Below, piece after piece: positions 6,601-13,699 of a stretch of DNA of 32,816 nt. Both the position numbers and the translations under genes were made by a program. Under the pieces are notes generated by a model, which searched no databases, was not told where the DNA came from, and saw only the letters and a program-made list of their open reading frames with translations. Within the stretch, counting starts at the first letter, position 1. Each line of letters begins with the position of its first letter. The DNA is from a virus: the IMG/VR virus record IMGVR_UViG_3300034257_000039, positions 1-32,816 of that record; one strand, written 5' to 3'.

Positions 6601-6793
6601 AATAATCGTTAAGCCTTAAACGTTTCTATTTAGTTTAGATTTAGTACCGGGATAAGATGAAAAGACGCCCAGGCTCTAGCCCGGCTTAAACGTTAAGGGC
6701 TGGACGCCTCCCCCCATATCCCAAATATATAAATGACATTTAAATATAAGTTACTTCCTAATAAAATATAAATCGTAGCCAGGAGCTATAATA
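6601..6793. other. Intergenic region with inverted motifs and promoter
   Basis: No gene is seen. The element CGTTAAGCCTTAAACG (6607-6622) is related to CTTAAACGTTAAG at 6685-6697, and both are near-palindromic, so they may be operators. An ATATATAAATG box near 6724-6734 is a likely TATA element for the plus-strand gene starting at 6794. Confidence 0.45.
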
Positions 6794-6991
6794 ATGTTTT
6801 TCGTAACCTATCGCCCCCATAAATACGAAATAAAGAAGCCCTTTAAGACTCAAAAAGAAGGAGAGGATTTTATAAAATTGGCTAAAAGTTTAAGTTTTTT
6901 AATCCTTTCCTTCAAGGATCAGGACGGGAAAGATATTCCTTTTTACCAGGAGCCTATAATCTGGAATAATGAAAAAATCGAATGGAGGTAA
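6794..6991 (+). CDS. Small unknown protein
   Basis: 65 residues. AGGAG lies 8 bases upstream of the ATG. The sequence is Lys- and Phe-rich with alternating strands (FFVTYRPHKYEIKKPFKTQKEGEDFIKLAKSL), a compact alpha/beta pattern. No family is recognised. Its last codons contain the GGAGGT that serves the next gene, so the two are coupled. Confidence 0.6.
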   Translation: MFFVTYRPHKYEIKKPFKTQKEGEDFIKLAKSLSFLILSFKDQDGKDIPFYQEPIIWNNEKIEWR

Positions 6992-6995
6992 AATA

Positions 6996-7166
6996 ACGAA
7001 CTTAAAAGAGTATAAGGCCTGGCTCCAGCTGCAGATAGATGTCTGCATGAATAACGCCCGTTTTTATATGGAGGCTGGGGAAAGGGGCCAGGATCTAGTA
7101 ACTAAGTACCATGCTTACGCCGATACATACAGGGACGCTTTAAAGACAGCTCAGGAAATCGAATAA
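6996..7166 (+). CDS. Small helical protein with candidate ACG start
   Basis: 56 residues from ACG 6996, which has GGAGGT 6 bases upstream (6984-6989). An in-frame ATG at 6969 would add nine residues but lies before that ribosome site and overlaps the previous gene by 23 bases, so both starts remain possible. The protein is helical (NLKEYKAWLQLQIDVCMNNARFYMEAGERGQ) with many charged residues and no recognised family. Confidence 0.6.
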   Translation, partial: TNLKEYKAWLQLQIDVCMNNARFYMEAGERGQDLVTKYHAYADTYRDALKTAQEIE

Positions 7167-7173
7167 TCTTTAA

Positions 7174-7312
7174 GGCCTGTTAAGGGGTTTTCTCTCATCG
7201 GGGTTATCTTATTTTCGTGTATGATCTTAACAGGCCCGAAGGGTAGGCCCTGATTGCAATTATAGATAAATAATAGGTTCTTAAAAGTACAGGATTTTAA
7301 GAAACAGGGCCC
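7174..7312. ncRNA. Candidate structured RNA
   Basis: Two consecutive stem systems are visible. GGCCTGTTAAG (7174-7184) pairs with CTTAACAGGCC (7226-7236), an 11-bp perfect stem. GGCCCTG (7246-7252) pairs with CAGGGCC (7305-7311) and encloses TTCTTAAAA (7278-7286) pairing with TTTTAAGAA (7295-7303) over an 8-base loop. It directly follows the 7166 gene and has no open frame. It could be a regulatory RNA, a 3' untranslated structure or a protein-binding DNA site; the strand cannot be decided. Confidence 0.4.
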
Positions 7313-7483
7313 GAATATTAGAATGTAATTAACTTAGATAAAATTTTCTATATATTGCTGATTTTATCGATAGCCGCCGCCGTGTATCTATGAGTTGTTA
7401 CGGACTATCTAATTTAAACGGTTGTGCATAATTGCTACAACTTCATTAAGAACGCCGCCGCCGTGTAATAAAATAAGATTACT
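7313..7483. other. Non-coding stretch with a 14-bp direct repeat
   Basis: GCCGCCGCCGTGTA occurs at 7373-7386 and again at 7454-7467, 81 bases apart. GATAAAAT (7338-7345) pairs with ATTTTATC (7361-7368). No gene is seen. Confidence 0.45.
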
Positions 7484-7810
7484 TTATTTATGCTGGCGAA
7501 CTCCGTAAATTATTTCTGAGTAGGTCCGTAACAAATAATTAAGACCTACCCCCCAGATAATACTAGCTTCGCAAAAATGGGCGCTTAAATTCATCGAAAA
7601 CAAAGATATTGTAAATCCCATTTCTTTTTTTCCTCCCGGGTTGATTTTTGGGCCTATGTGTCTACTAAGCCAATCATTCCAGGACTTATAAGAATAGGCT
7701 TGTTTGCTCCGATTTACCCACCATAAAATAGCAAAAAAGTATAAGAAACACATAGCCAATTTAGAGCCCCGCCGCCTGATAGCGAAATACTCAGAGGTAT
7801 GGTTTTCCAT
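7484..7810 (-). CDS. Possible small membrane-associated protein, unknown
   Basis: 108 residues, ATG start, ends TAA. One hydrophobic segment (AMCFLYFFAILWWV, about residues 19-32) follows a basic N-terminus (IRRRGSK), giving a positive-inside signal anchor. The rest has several aromatic residues and another weakly hydrophobic stretch near 66-90. No ribosome site is seen, so it may be leaderless. It stands alone between non-coding stretches. It could be a late host-interaction gene. It is unrecognised and may be a chance frame. Confidence 0.5.
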   Translation of the reverse strand: MENHTSEYFAIRRRGSKLAMCFLYFFAILWWVNRSKQAYSYKSWNDWLSRHIGPKINPGGKKEMGFTISLFSMNLSAHFCEASIIWGVGLNYLLRTYSEIIYGVRQHK

Positions 7811-7858
7811 GATAATTAAACCATAGATAGAAAACTAAAATTAAAACCGTTAGCTGTT

Positions 7859-7909
7859 TACCTTATCCCCTTCTAATTTTTCCAGGTTAGAAGCGAAGGG
7901 AATAAGGTA
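7859..7909 (-). terminator. Long imperfect hairpin at end of structural operon
   Basis: TACCTTATCCCCTTCTAA and TTAGAAGCGAAGGGAATAAGGTA form a long stem with a small bulge around a 10-base loop. On the minus strand a T-rich stretch follows (about 7830-7853). It lies beyond the last tail gene (8183) and probably ends that transcript. Confidence 0.5.
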
Positions 7910-7910
7910 G

Positions 7911-8182
7911 GAAATAAAAATACACTTTTGCATATTTCATTCTTTATATATCTCTTTGGTCTTCGTGCGTTGCCCTCTACTCCTAAGAGGTTGCTGTGCT
8001 TAGATCAATGACTGCTTATACTCTACATTCACCTGAAATGAAAGGACGTTTTGAAGCTTCAAAAATACAACAAACTTAACAGTAATAAGTTTTTGTTTCC
8101 GTTTTTAAAATATGTAAAAATGTAACTATTTTTTGTCACATTTCATTTATATTAGACGTGATAAAGTTAAAAGTTTATAGTG
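7911..8182. other. AT-rich intergenic stretch
   Basis: No gene or strong repeat is seen between the hairpin and the end of the last tail gene, apart from a short CCTCT/AGAGG stem near 7973-7988. Confidence 0.4.
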
Positions 8183-8404
8183 TTAGCCCTGGCTTAGGCT
8201 GTAAGAGTTCCCGCCCTTTACGGGTAAAATAAGAGTCTTTGCTCCAGCTGTTGCAGCTGCAGGGAGAAGGGCATAAAACCCGCCTTTATTATCTGGGTAC
8301 ATTATGACCTTAACCCCTGGGGTTATCGCCTGTTTTTCGTAAAGGGAATAAGCCCCCGATTTACTCGGGATTACTAGACATTTATCTCCAGCTATAGGGG
8401 TCAT
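8183..8404 (-). CDS. Small beta-rich tail protein
   Basis: 73 residues, starting in an ATGA overlap with the 1148-residue tail protein, hence coupled to it. The sequence is a double repeat of strand pairs: CLVIPSKSGAYSLYEKQ and TLILPVKGGNSYSLSQ, with KVIMYPDNKGGFYALLP between them, so three related beta units. Such a small beta repeat at the end of a tail module suggests a tail-tip accessory or fibre-associated protein. No family name can be given. Confidence 0.65.
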   Translation of the reverse strand: MTPIAGDKCLVIPSKSGAYSLYEKQAITPGVKVIMYPDNKGGFYALLPAAATAGAKTLILPVKGGNSYSLSQG

Positions 8405-11400
8405 GTTATGATATTCACCGTTACCGTTTTACCGTCTTTTGTTAAAACCTCGGCTGTTTTGCCGTCGCTCGCTACTGACATTATAGTCCCTTCCTCTGGG
8501 CCCGCCTGTTTGCTTACTGTGTTGTCTATAAGGCTTTGGGTCGTTGCTGTCGAGTCGCTGATCTGGGGCTTTAGATACCCGTTTCCGATGTATTGGGACC
8601 ATTCCATCTCTAGGTAGGGGTCAGCATTCGAATAGATAAAATCTGGTATTAATGTAATTTCTGTTATGTTTTCCTCAGGTCCACAATTATAATTTATATC
8701 TGTGATCCGGAGCCAGGCCGGGCGAGGAATTCCGCTCATATCATCATCTCTATAATTCGACGGGTCCCTCGGATCGTAACAGCGAACGAAAGATAAAGGC
8801 GCCATATTTGTAAGGCTCTGAAGCCGATTGGAGAAGCCAGCCCCGAACCTGAGCCGCTGGTATAATTGCAGGTCAAAACGATTGACAAATTTTACTTTAA
8901 TTGTTGCCTGGCGAGATGTGAAATAATTTAGCCATTTAACGGCCTCGATTTCGTCCGTACTACATTTTTCATTTACTAGGTTATCCTCGATAACATACTC
9001 CCGCATTAATTCGGCCCCTGAAACTACTTCCGGAGTGCAAACCGTACATACTCCAAATAAACCGTTTGCGCTGCCTGTTCCGTAAAGTGTAACTGTATTG
9101 TAATTATTTTCCAGGTCTGGGGAAAGGGTCGGGAGGTCAATAAGGGAAGGGTCCGGATAAGTTAGGGTTACGGGCTCCGGGAGATCTAGGCCGCCGACCT
9201 CGAGGTCTATATCTGCAGGATGCAAAAAGTAAACGCCTGTTTTCCAGCTGGGAGCCTGGAGCGTTCCCGTATTAATCCACTTTGTAAAAAATATGTAATT
9301 ACAGTAATCAGCTATCTTTTTTATGGCTTCTAACCTGGTTGTTTTTGGGTCTATGGTTATCTGAGTTGTCGGCATATCAGGCCGATTTATTACACATGGG
9401 GTAAGGTCATTAACTGAATAATTCACCAAATAATTAATCCAGGTATCCCAGCCGACAAAAGAGCCCCCTAGCGTTAAGACTCTTGCGTCCCAGGGTATTT
9501 TCTGGATAGCTAGATTTTGGGCCCCGTCCGCTGCGTCTAGTTTTACAGTATTCCCGAAATATGAGAGGGTTGGATCAATCGAAAAAACCCGGCCCTTAAA
9601 CAGGAAATAGGGGGCCCCTTTGGCATACGCATTAAATTTAAAAGTGCTACCTCGACCTGGGACCGTATCGTCTGCAAAGTTCGCCGATAAACTCCAGGAG
9701 GTATCTAATATTGATTTTTTCACGTTTGCAGTAATAAAATTATAATCCCTCAATTCTCTAAACTCTCTTAATACAGGGTCGGGAGCTGTCAGATTTATAA
9801 ATGAACTTGCCCCGATATCAGAATCCGAATAAGTGTAAAGGCTTTGTTGTATCGGGTAATGTCGGACCGCTGTAAGGGTCGGAAGAACTGGATCATATTT
9901 TCTAACAAATACCCTATCAATATAACGATTTCCGCCCGCCCCGCTGGAGTATTCACCCTGGCCGAAATGGATTTTTAGGCCTGTTGTATAAGTCGAATCG
10001 GTAATACTTCCTAAAACTGTTTGACTTTCGAAAGTATCGCCGCTTTTAAAAGTGATATCAGAAGGACCGAGAATTATAGAATGACTTTTAAAATTATTTA
10101 ATGACGGATAAGTCGCCTCGGATCCTGTGCGTAATGTCGAGCTTGCCGCCCCGGCTGTTGATTTCTCTATAAACCAGGAATTAGAACCGTTATTAACCAT
10201 TATTCCGTAGGCGCTGGCCTGGTATGTATGCCACCAATCGGATTGAGCGCCCGCCCAATCTTGAAGGGCCCCGCTGCCTATTGTCGTGTCGGGATAGCTA
10301 TAATCATCTAGTTTATCCCGGTAATTGATAATACAGGGCCTTGAAAATGTTTGTTTTGAAACTGCGTTCCCGCTGCTAATTACTCCAGGAGCGCCCGCCA
10401 GCTGTAAGCAATCCCCGTAAAGGGTAACTGTTGCCGAGGCTGACCCTTTTTTATATATGTCCCATTTCGTCGAATTAGGATTACCTGAGCCCTCAAATTC
10501 ATCGAAAAACTCGAAAGTATCGTCCCCGCTGGAAACGCTGGAGGCCGCCCCGTTCCCGTAATAATAATATATTTTTGAATCGTTCGCGGGAAGCTTTACC
10601 CAGCAATCGATAATATTATAATTGCTTAAAATCCCAGGAGTTCTTATATCAATCCAAAATTTAAGAGGTTTGCCTCGAATATCTGTGATTCGTAGGTCCC
10701 GAAAGTCTGAACGCATCCCAGGCGAAACCTGGAGATATACCTCAGCCTGTACGCCGTCCGTTGTGCTGGGATTCGAAACTTTAATATCTCCTCTGAATTT
10801 CCAGGCTTTAAAGGGTCCTGGAGTTTCAGGCCTGAAAAATTGAGGATACCTTAATGAAACGTTACCTTTCAGGGTTATTTCTGCTTTTGGAGTATGGATA
10901 AAGTCCTTTATTGTGACTGCTGGGCTGCATGTTATCGCCGTACTTAGCGTTTCCGTATTAAGTGAATATGTAAAGGTTTTAGGCTGGGTTATGAACTTCT
11001 GACCTAGTGAAAGGGTCGGGTCTACTGCTGCATATTTTATAACAAAAGCGTAATCAATGTAAACGTATTTATTGGCGTCGTAATTTCTAAACCCTACCGG
11101 GAGGGCGTCCGTCCTAGATCCGGTCTGATTGGATACGACTGTCGAGCCGTCGATTATAAGCCGGGTCGCCCCGCTGCCTTTTCTTGAAAAGTCGAAAACA
11201 TGGAAAGCCCCGGAATAGTTCGAGGTCGAGGTCCTGGTCGTGTATCCATCATAAATAAAAGAGGTTAAGGGAGCCGTTCCATAAGTTACCCAGCCGCCGC
11301 CGCCGCCTCCTAGACCTGGATTATTAAGTTTCAAGAAGCCTACGCCCGCAAATTGGCCCGATTCTAACGGAATATTGGCCCGGATTATAGCCCTATATCC

Positions 11401-11847
11401 TTCGCCGAAAGTAACCAGGCCCTTTATTTCGCTGCTTGTGCTGGAGGTTGTCCCTAGTTTTAGTTGGCCGTTTACTATGCTGGCCGTTCCGTACTTGCTC
11501 CATTTCGCCGCGTTTAATGTTGTAGAGGCCTTGAAGTTATCGAAAAACTCGAAAGTTTTGTCTCCATTGCTGGCGCTCGCTGCCTGGCCGTTTCCATAAT
11601 AGAGATAAGCTTTTTTGTCGCTGGCGGGTAGCTTAATCCATACCTTAGCCGTTAAGAAATTTGTAAAACTTTCTACATAAAAATTTAATTCCCTTCCCTG
11701 CAGATCCGAAACCCGGATATCCCTAAAATCAAACCTCATGCCCGGAAGGAAAGGCAAATTAATAAAGGCCTGTTGCCCCGCGCTTGCGCTGGGATTCGTT
11801 ACGATTATTTCCCGTTTATGTTTCCAGGCCTGGTATATTTTCGCCAT
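8401..11847 (-). CDS. Tail-tip hub / receptor-binding protein with two DUF2341 domains
   Basis: 1148 residues. Residues about 7-105 and about 343-450 are two copies of the DUF2341 fold, recognisable from FDFRDIR or SDFRDLR, the LYYGNG or YYYGNG motif and the FEFFDNF/FEFFDEF ending. Each is followed by a lectin-like beta-sandwich of about 180 residues ending in YIDYAFVIKYA or YIDRVFVRKYD. Residues about 690-1080 look like a baseplate hub (gp27-like), with SFVGWDTWINYLVNY and TTRLEAIKKIADYCNYIFF. The end is a small beta domain. It sits after the tape measure and small tail genes, where tail-tip proteins belong. DUF2341 is known from archaeal surface proteins, so glycan binding on the host envelope is likely. 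The fusion of hub and receptor domains is unusual. Confidence 0.8.
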   Translation of the reverse strand: MAKIYQAWKHKREIIVTNPSASAGQQAFINLPFLPGMRFDFRDIRVSDLQGRELNFYVESFTNFLTAKVWIKLPASDKKAYLYYGNGQAASASNGDKTFEFFDNFKASTTLNAAKWSKYGTASIVNGQLKLGTTSSTSSEIKGLVTFGEGYRAIIRANIPLESGQFAGVGFLKLNNPGLGGGGGGWVTYGTAPLTSFIYDGYTTRTSTSNYSGAFHVFDFSRKGSGATRLIIDGSTVVSNQTGSRTDALPVGFRNYDANKYVYIDYAFVIKYAAVDPTLSLGQKFITQPKTFTYSLNTETLSTAITCSPAVTIKDFIHTPKAEITLKGNVSLRYPQFFRPETPGPFKAWKFRGDIKVSNPSTTDGVQAEVYLQVSPGMRSDFRDLRITDIRGKPLKFWIDIRTPGILSNYNIIDCWVKLPANDSKIYYYYGNGAASSVSSGDDTFEFFDEFEGSGNPNSTKWDIYKKGSASATVTLYGDCLQLAGAPGVISSGNAVSKQTFSRPCIINYRDKLDDYSYPDTTIGSGALQDWAGAQSDWWHTYQASAYGIMVNNGSNSWFIEKSTAGAASSTLRTGSEATYPSLNNFKSHSIILGPSDITFKSGDTFESQTVLGSITDSTYTTGLKIHFGQGEYSSGAGGNRYIDRVFVRKYDPVLPTLTAVRHYPIQQSLYTYSDSDIGASSFINLTAPDPVLREFRELRDYNFITANVKKSILDTSWSLSANFADDTVPGRGSTFKFNAYAKGAPYFLFKGRVFSIDPTLSYFGNTVKLDAADGAQNLAIQKIPWDARVLTLGGSFVGWDTWINYLVNYSVNDLTPCVINRPDMPTTQITIDPKTTRLEAIKKIADYCNYIFFTKWINTGTLQAPSWKTGVYFLHPADIDLEVGGLDLPEPVTLTYPDPSLIDLPTLSPDLENNYNTVTLYGTGSANGLFGVCTVCTPEVVSGAELMREYVIEDNLVNEKCSTDEIEAVKWLNYFTSRQATIKVKFVNRFDLQLYQRLRFGAGFSNRLQSLTNMAPLSFVRCYDPRDPSNYRDDDMSGIPRPAWLRITDINYNCGPEENITEITLIPDFIYSNADPYLEMEWSQYIGNGYLKPQISDSTATTQSLIDNTVSKQAGPEEGTIMSVASDGKTAEVLTKDGKTVTVNIIT

Positions 11848-11863
11848 TCCTTCCGCCTCTGTT

Positions 11864-12247
11864 TTATGGAGCCTGTATTATTCCCCAAAGGCTCGCCGCT
11901 GTGATACTCTGGCCTGTGTCAAGGTTTACGATTCTCGCTTTTACAAATTTGGCCGCCCTCTGCATTTGAATTAAACCGTTTACAGTATGCCCCGCATCGA
12001 TGGCGATATCCCCCGAGTCGATAGCATCGTCATAGGCTCCGATTGTGAAAGAAGAGGAAGCCCCTGCCGGATCTGCGAATAAATCAATTCTAGCCCCTAA
12101 TGTTGCAGCTGCATTAAACGTCATAGTATAGCCGACTGCAAAATCTACGGCTGTACTGAGATCTAGCCCGCCGCCGCTATCCTGTTTATTGTTAGCTGCT
12201 ACGGTAACGTTACTTATCCATATAGTTGGGGTTTTAGTTAAAGCCAT
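11864..12247 (-). CDS. Small structural tail protein
   Basis: 127 residues, ATG directly after the upstream stop with GGAGGC 6 bases before it. The composition (many Ala, Thr, Gly, Asp, few charged residues) and alternating strands fit a beta-sandwich virion protein: TIWISNVTVAANNKQDSGGGLDL at the start and KFVKARIVNLDTGQSITAASLWG near the end. Located between the Dit-like protein and the tail-tip hub, so probably part of the tail tip. No family is named. Confidence 0.65.
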   Translation of the reverse strand: MALTKTPTIWISNVTVAANNKQDSGGGLDLSTAVDFAVGYTMTFNAAATLGARIDLFADPAGASSSFTIGAYDDAIDSGDIAIDAGHTVNGLIQMQRAAKFVKARIVNLDTGQSITAASLWGIIQAP

Positions 12248-12631
12248 TTAAACGCCTCCTGTTGGCGTTTCTCTTTCTATTATTACAGGCTCGGCTTCTA
12301 TTGCCTCGGCTTTCATAGCCTGGATAACAGTAACGGAAGCCGCGTTAATTATAATATTAATCGGCTGCTCCGGGGCCGCCTGAGCTGGAGAGATAACCGC
12401 CTCGCATATAGCCGCTTTTAAATCAGCCTGGAGGATATCCTCCTTAATCGCTGCTCTCATAGCATCCTTAACGGCTGACTTCGGGGTCGTTGTGTTCCAT
12501 AAAACTGTTACATGGTGCATCTTTGGGTTTTTTACCGTTGTATCGTCTTTCGTTACATCTGCCGAAACCTGTACGATATTAGGGTCAGCGGTTGGCGTAA
12601 TTGATAAAGTAGTTTCCTCGATTCTTAACAT
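12248..12631 (-). CDS. Unknown structural-region protein
   Basis: 127 residues. AAGGAG lies upstream. The N-terminus is beta-rich (EETTLSITPTADPNIVQVSADVTKDDTTVKN), the middle is helical (AVKDAMRAAIKEDILQADLKAAICEAVIS), and the end is hydrophobic then acidic. Its position among tail genes suggests a tail-tip or assembly role. No family is recognised. Confidence 0.6.
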   Translation of the reverse strand: MLRIEETTLSITPTADPNIVQVSADVTKDDTTVKNPKMHHVTVLWNTTTPKSAVKDAMRAAIKEDILQADLKAAICEAVISPAQAAPEQPINIIINAASVTVIQAMKAEAIEAEPVIIERETPTGGV

Positions 12632-12643
12632 TTTGAAAACTCC

Positions 12644-13027
12644 TTAGGATCCTCTGAATTGATTTGTTACTGTTATTTCGACGGCTTCCCCGTCGCCATA
12701 AGTTTTATTTTCATTGAAAACGTGTCTTAGTAACATGGTTCCGCCGACAGTTCCAGAGTTAAAAATCCCTACTTCTCGAATAGTTACCGCCCCGGAAAAC
12801 GAAAAGAGTTTAACCCATTTACAGGTAGCTGGAGAAACATAAGAACAGTCAGCCGTAGCCCTTGCGGAGCCGTATAAAGTGTTTTCAGCGCCTAAAGCGT
12901 TTTGTTCGGCCCCCTCGGCTGTACTGCTCGAGCCATTGGCGATATAAATAAAAGCTGCAGGGACCGGAGAAACCCAATTTATGATTTGGGAAACCGCCGC
13001 CACTCCCGTATCTGTTACCGTTGTCAT
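12644..13027 (-). CDS. Tail fibre-like structural protein
   Basis: 127 residues with GAGGGGG upstream. The fold looks beta-rich: KLFSFSGAVTIREVGIFNSGTVGGTMLLRHVF followed by GDGEAVEITVTNQF resembles small phage tail proteins that carry a VGIFNS-type strand-turn. The segment AFIYIANGSSSTAEG resembles the end of the next upstream gene (FILIANGSSPS), which suggests a partial duplication. Exact role unknown; virion component likely. Confidence 0.65.
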   Translation of the reverse strand: MTTVTDTGVAAVSQIINWVSPVPAAFIYIANGSSSTAEGAEQNALGAENTLYGSARATADCSYVSPATCKWVKLFSFSGAVTIREVGIFNSGTVGGTMLLRHVFNENKTYGDGEAVEITVTNQFRGS

Positions 13028-13036
13028 TTTTCCCCC

Positions 13037-13195
13037 TCAGCTCGGGCTCGAACCGTTAGCAATTAAAATAAATTTCTGCTGTCCGATATCCTGGAAAGGT
13101 AAAACCTGGATAGTTACCGATGTTGAAATTAAATCTATGGCTGTTTTAAGTTCGTCCGCGCTTTCGTAAATTGTAGCTGTGTATAATCCGACCAT
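13037..13195 (-). CDS. Small tail-region protein
   Basis: 52 residues. AGGAGG stands 7 bases before the ATG, a strong site. The sequence has strand-helix-strand alternation (VGLYTATIYESADELKTAIDLI, then QQKFILIANGSSPS). The C-terminus resembles an internal segment of the next gene, so it may be a truncated paralogue. Function unknown. Confidence 0.6.
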   Translation of the reverse strand: MVGLYTATIYESADELKTAIDLISTSVTIQVLPFQDIGQQKFILIANGSSPS

Positions 13196-13207
13196 TTCAA
13201 GCCCTCC

Positions 13208-13342
13208 TTATACGATTTTCTCCTCCGTTCCGTCCGGTAAAATCCGGATATGCTCCCGGATAGTTCCGTCCGCTCGAATAGATTTTATTTCTACTGTCGT
13301 TTCCATGCCCATTTTTGAGCTTATTTCGTCTTGTCCTGTCAT
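13208..13342 (-). CDS. Very small tail-region protein
   Basis: 44 residues, ATG at 13342, with an AGGATGTGA-like site 4 bases upstream. The protein is a two-strand hairpin pattern (TVEIKSIRADGTIREHIRILPDGTEEKIV). It lies in a tightly packed tail operon, with 18 bases to the preceding stop. No family is recognised. Confidence 0.5.
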   Translation of the reverse strand: MTGQDEISSKMGMETTVEIKSIRADGTIREHIRILPDGTEEKIV

Positions 13343-13360
13343 TGTTCACATCCTGATTTT

Positions 13361-13699
13361 TTAGATAGCCCCGGCTCGACTGAACCCTATTGAGTAAGAA
13401 AATTTTCCAGAGCCGAGGATCAGCTCTTTTATATTTCCGAAACTGGAAATGTAACAATTAGTAAAACTTACGCCGTCTATTATCAGGGTCCCGAAGGTCC
13501 CGATAAGGGCCTCCAGGTCCTCGATTTCTGTATGATCTGTTGTGTAACATAAAAAAGTTCGAGGGAAAGAGGGCGCTATAGGCGAAATACTAGCATGAAT
13601 CAAACCAGAATAAAGCCGTAATTCTTTTTTCTGGATATCATAGCCTATATCCCCGGCCTCATAACAACTAATCGGGGCGCCGGAAAATGTAACTGTTAT
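13361..13699 (-). CDS. Small tail protein after tape measure (Dit-position), candidate ATA start
   Basis: 112 residues when read from ATA 13699, which overlaps the tape-measure stop as ATAA and has AGGGGG 8 bases upstream. No ATG, GTG or TTG precedes codon 33 in this frame, yet the sequence before that codon is clearly coding (TVTFSGAPISCYEAGDIGYD). The C-terminal part (LIIDGVSFTNCYISSFGNIKELILGSGKFSYSIGFSRA) is a beta-sandwich typical of small tail proteins found after tape measure genes. An alternative is a -1 shift of the tape measure at AGG GGG TAT, where the Gly tRNA could re-pair on the five-G run. Role in tail tip assembly is inferred from position. Confidence 0.65.
   Translation of the reverse strand: MTVTFSGAPISCYEAGDIGYDIQKKELRLYSGLIHASISPIAPSFPRTFLCYTTDHTEIEDLEALIGTFGTLIIDGVSFTNCYISSFGNIKELILGSGKFSYSIGFSRAGAI

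Noticed and set aside
13361-13603. Start of the tail gene at TTG 13603 giving 80 residues
   Set aside because: There is no ribosome site there, and 32 codons of good coding sequence lie upstream in frame, up to the ATAA overlap.
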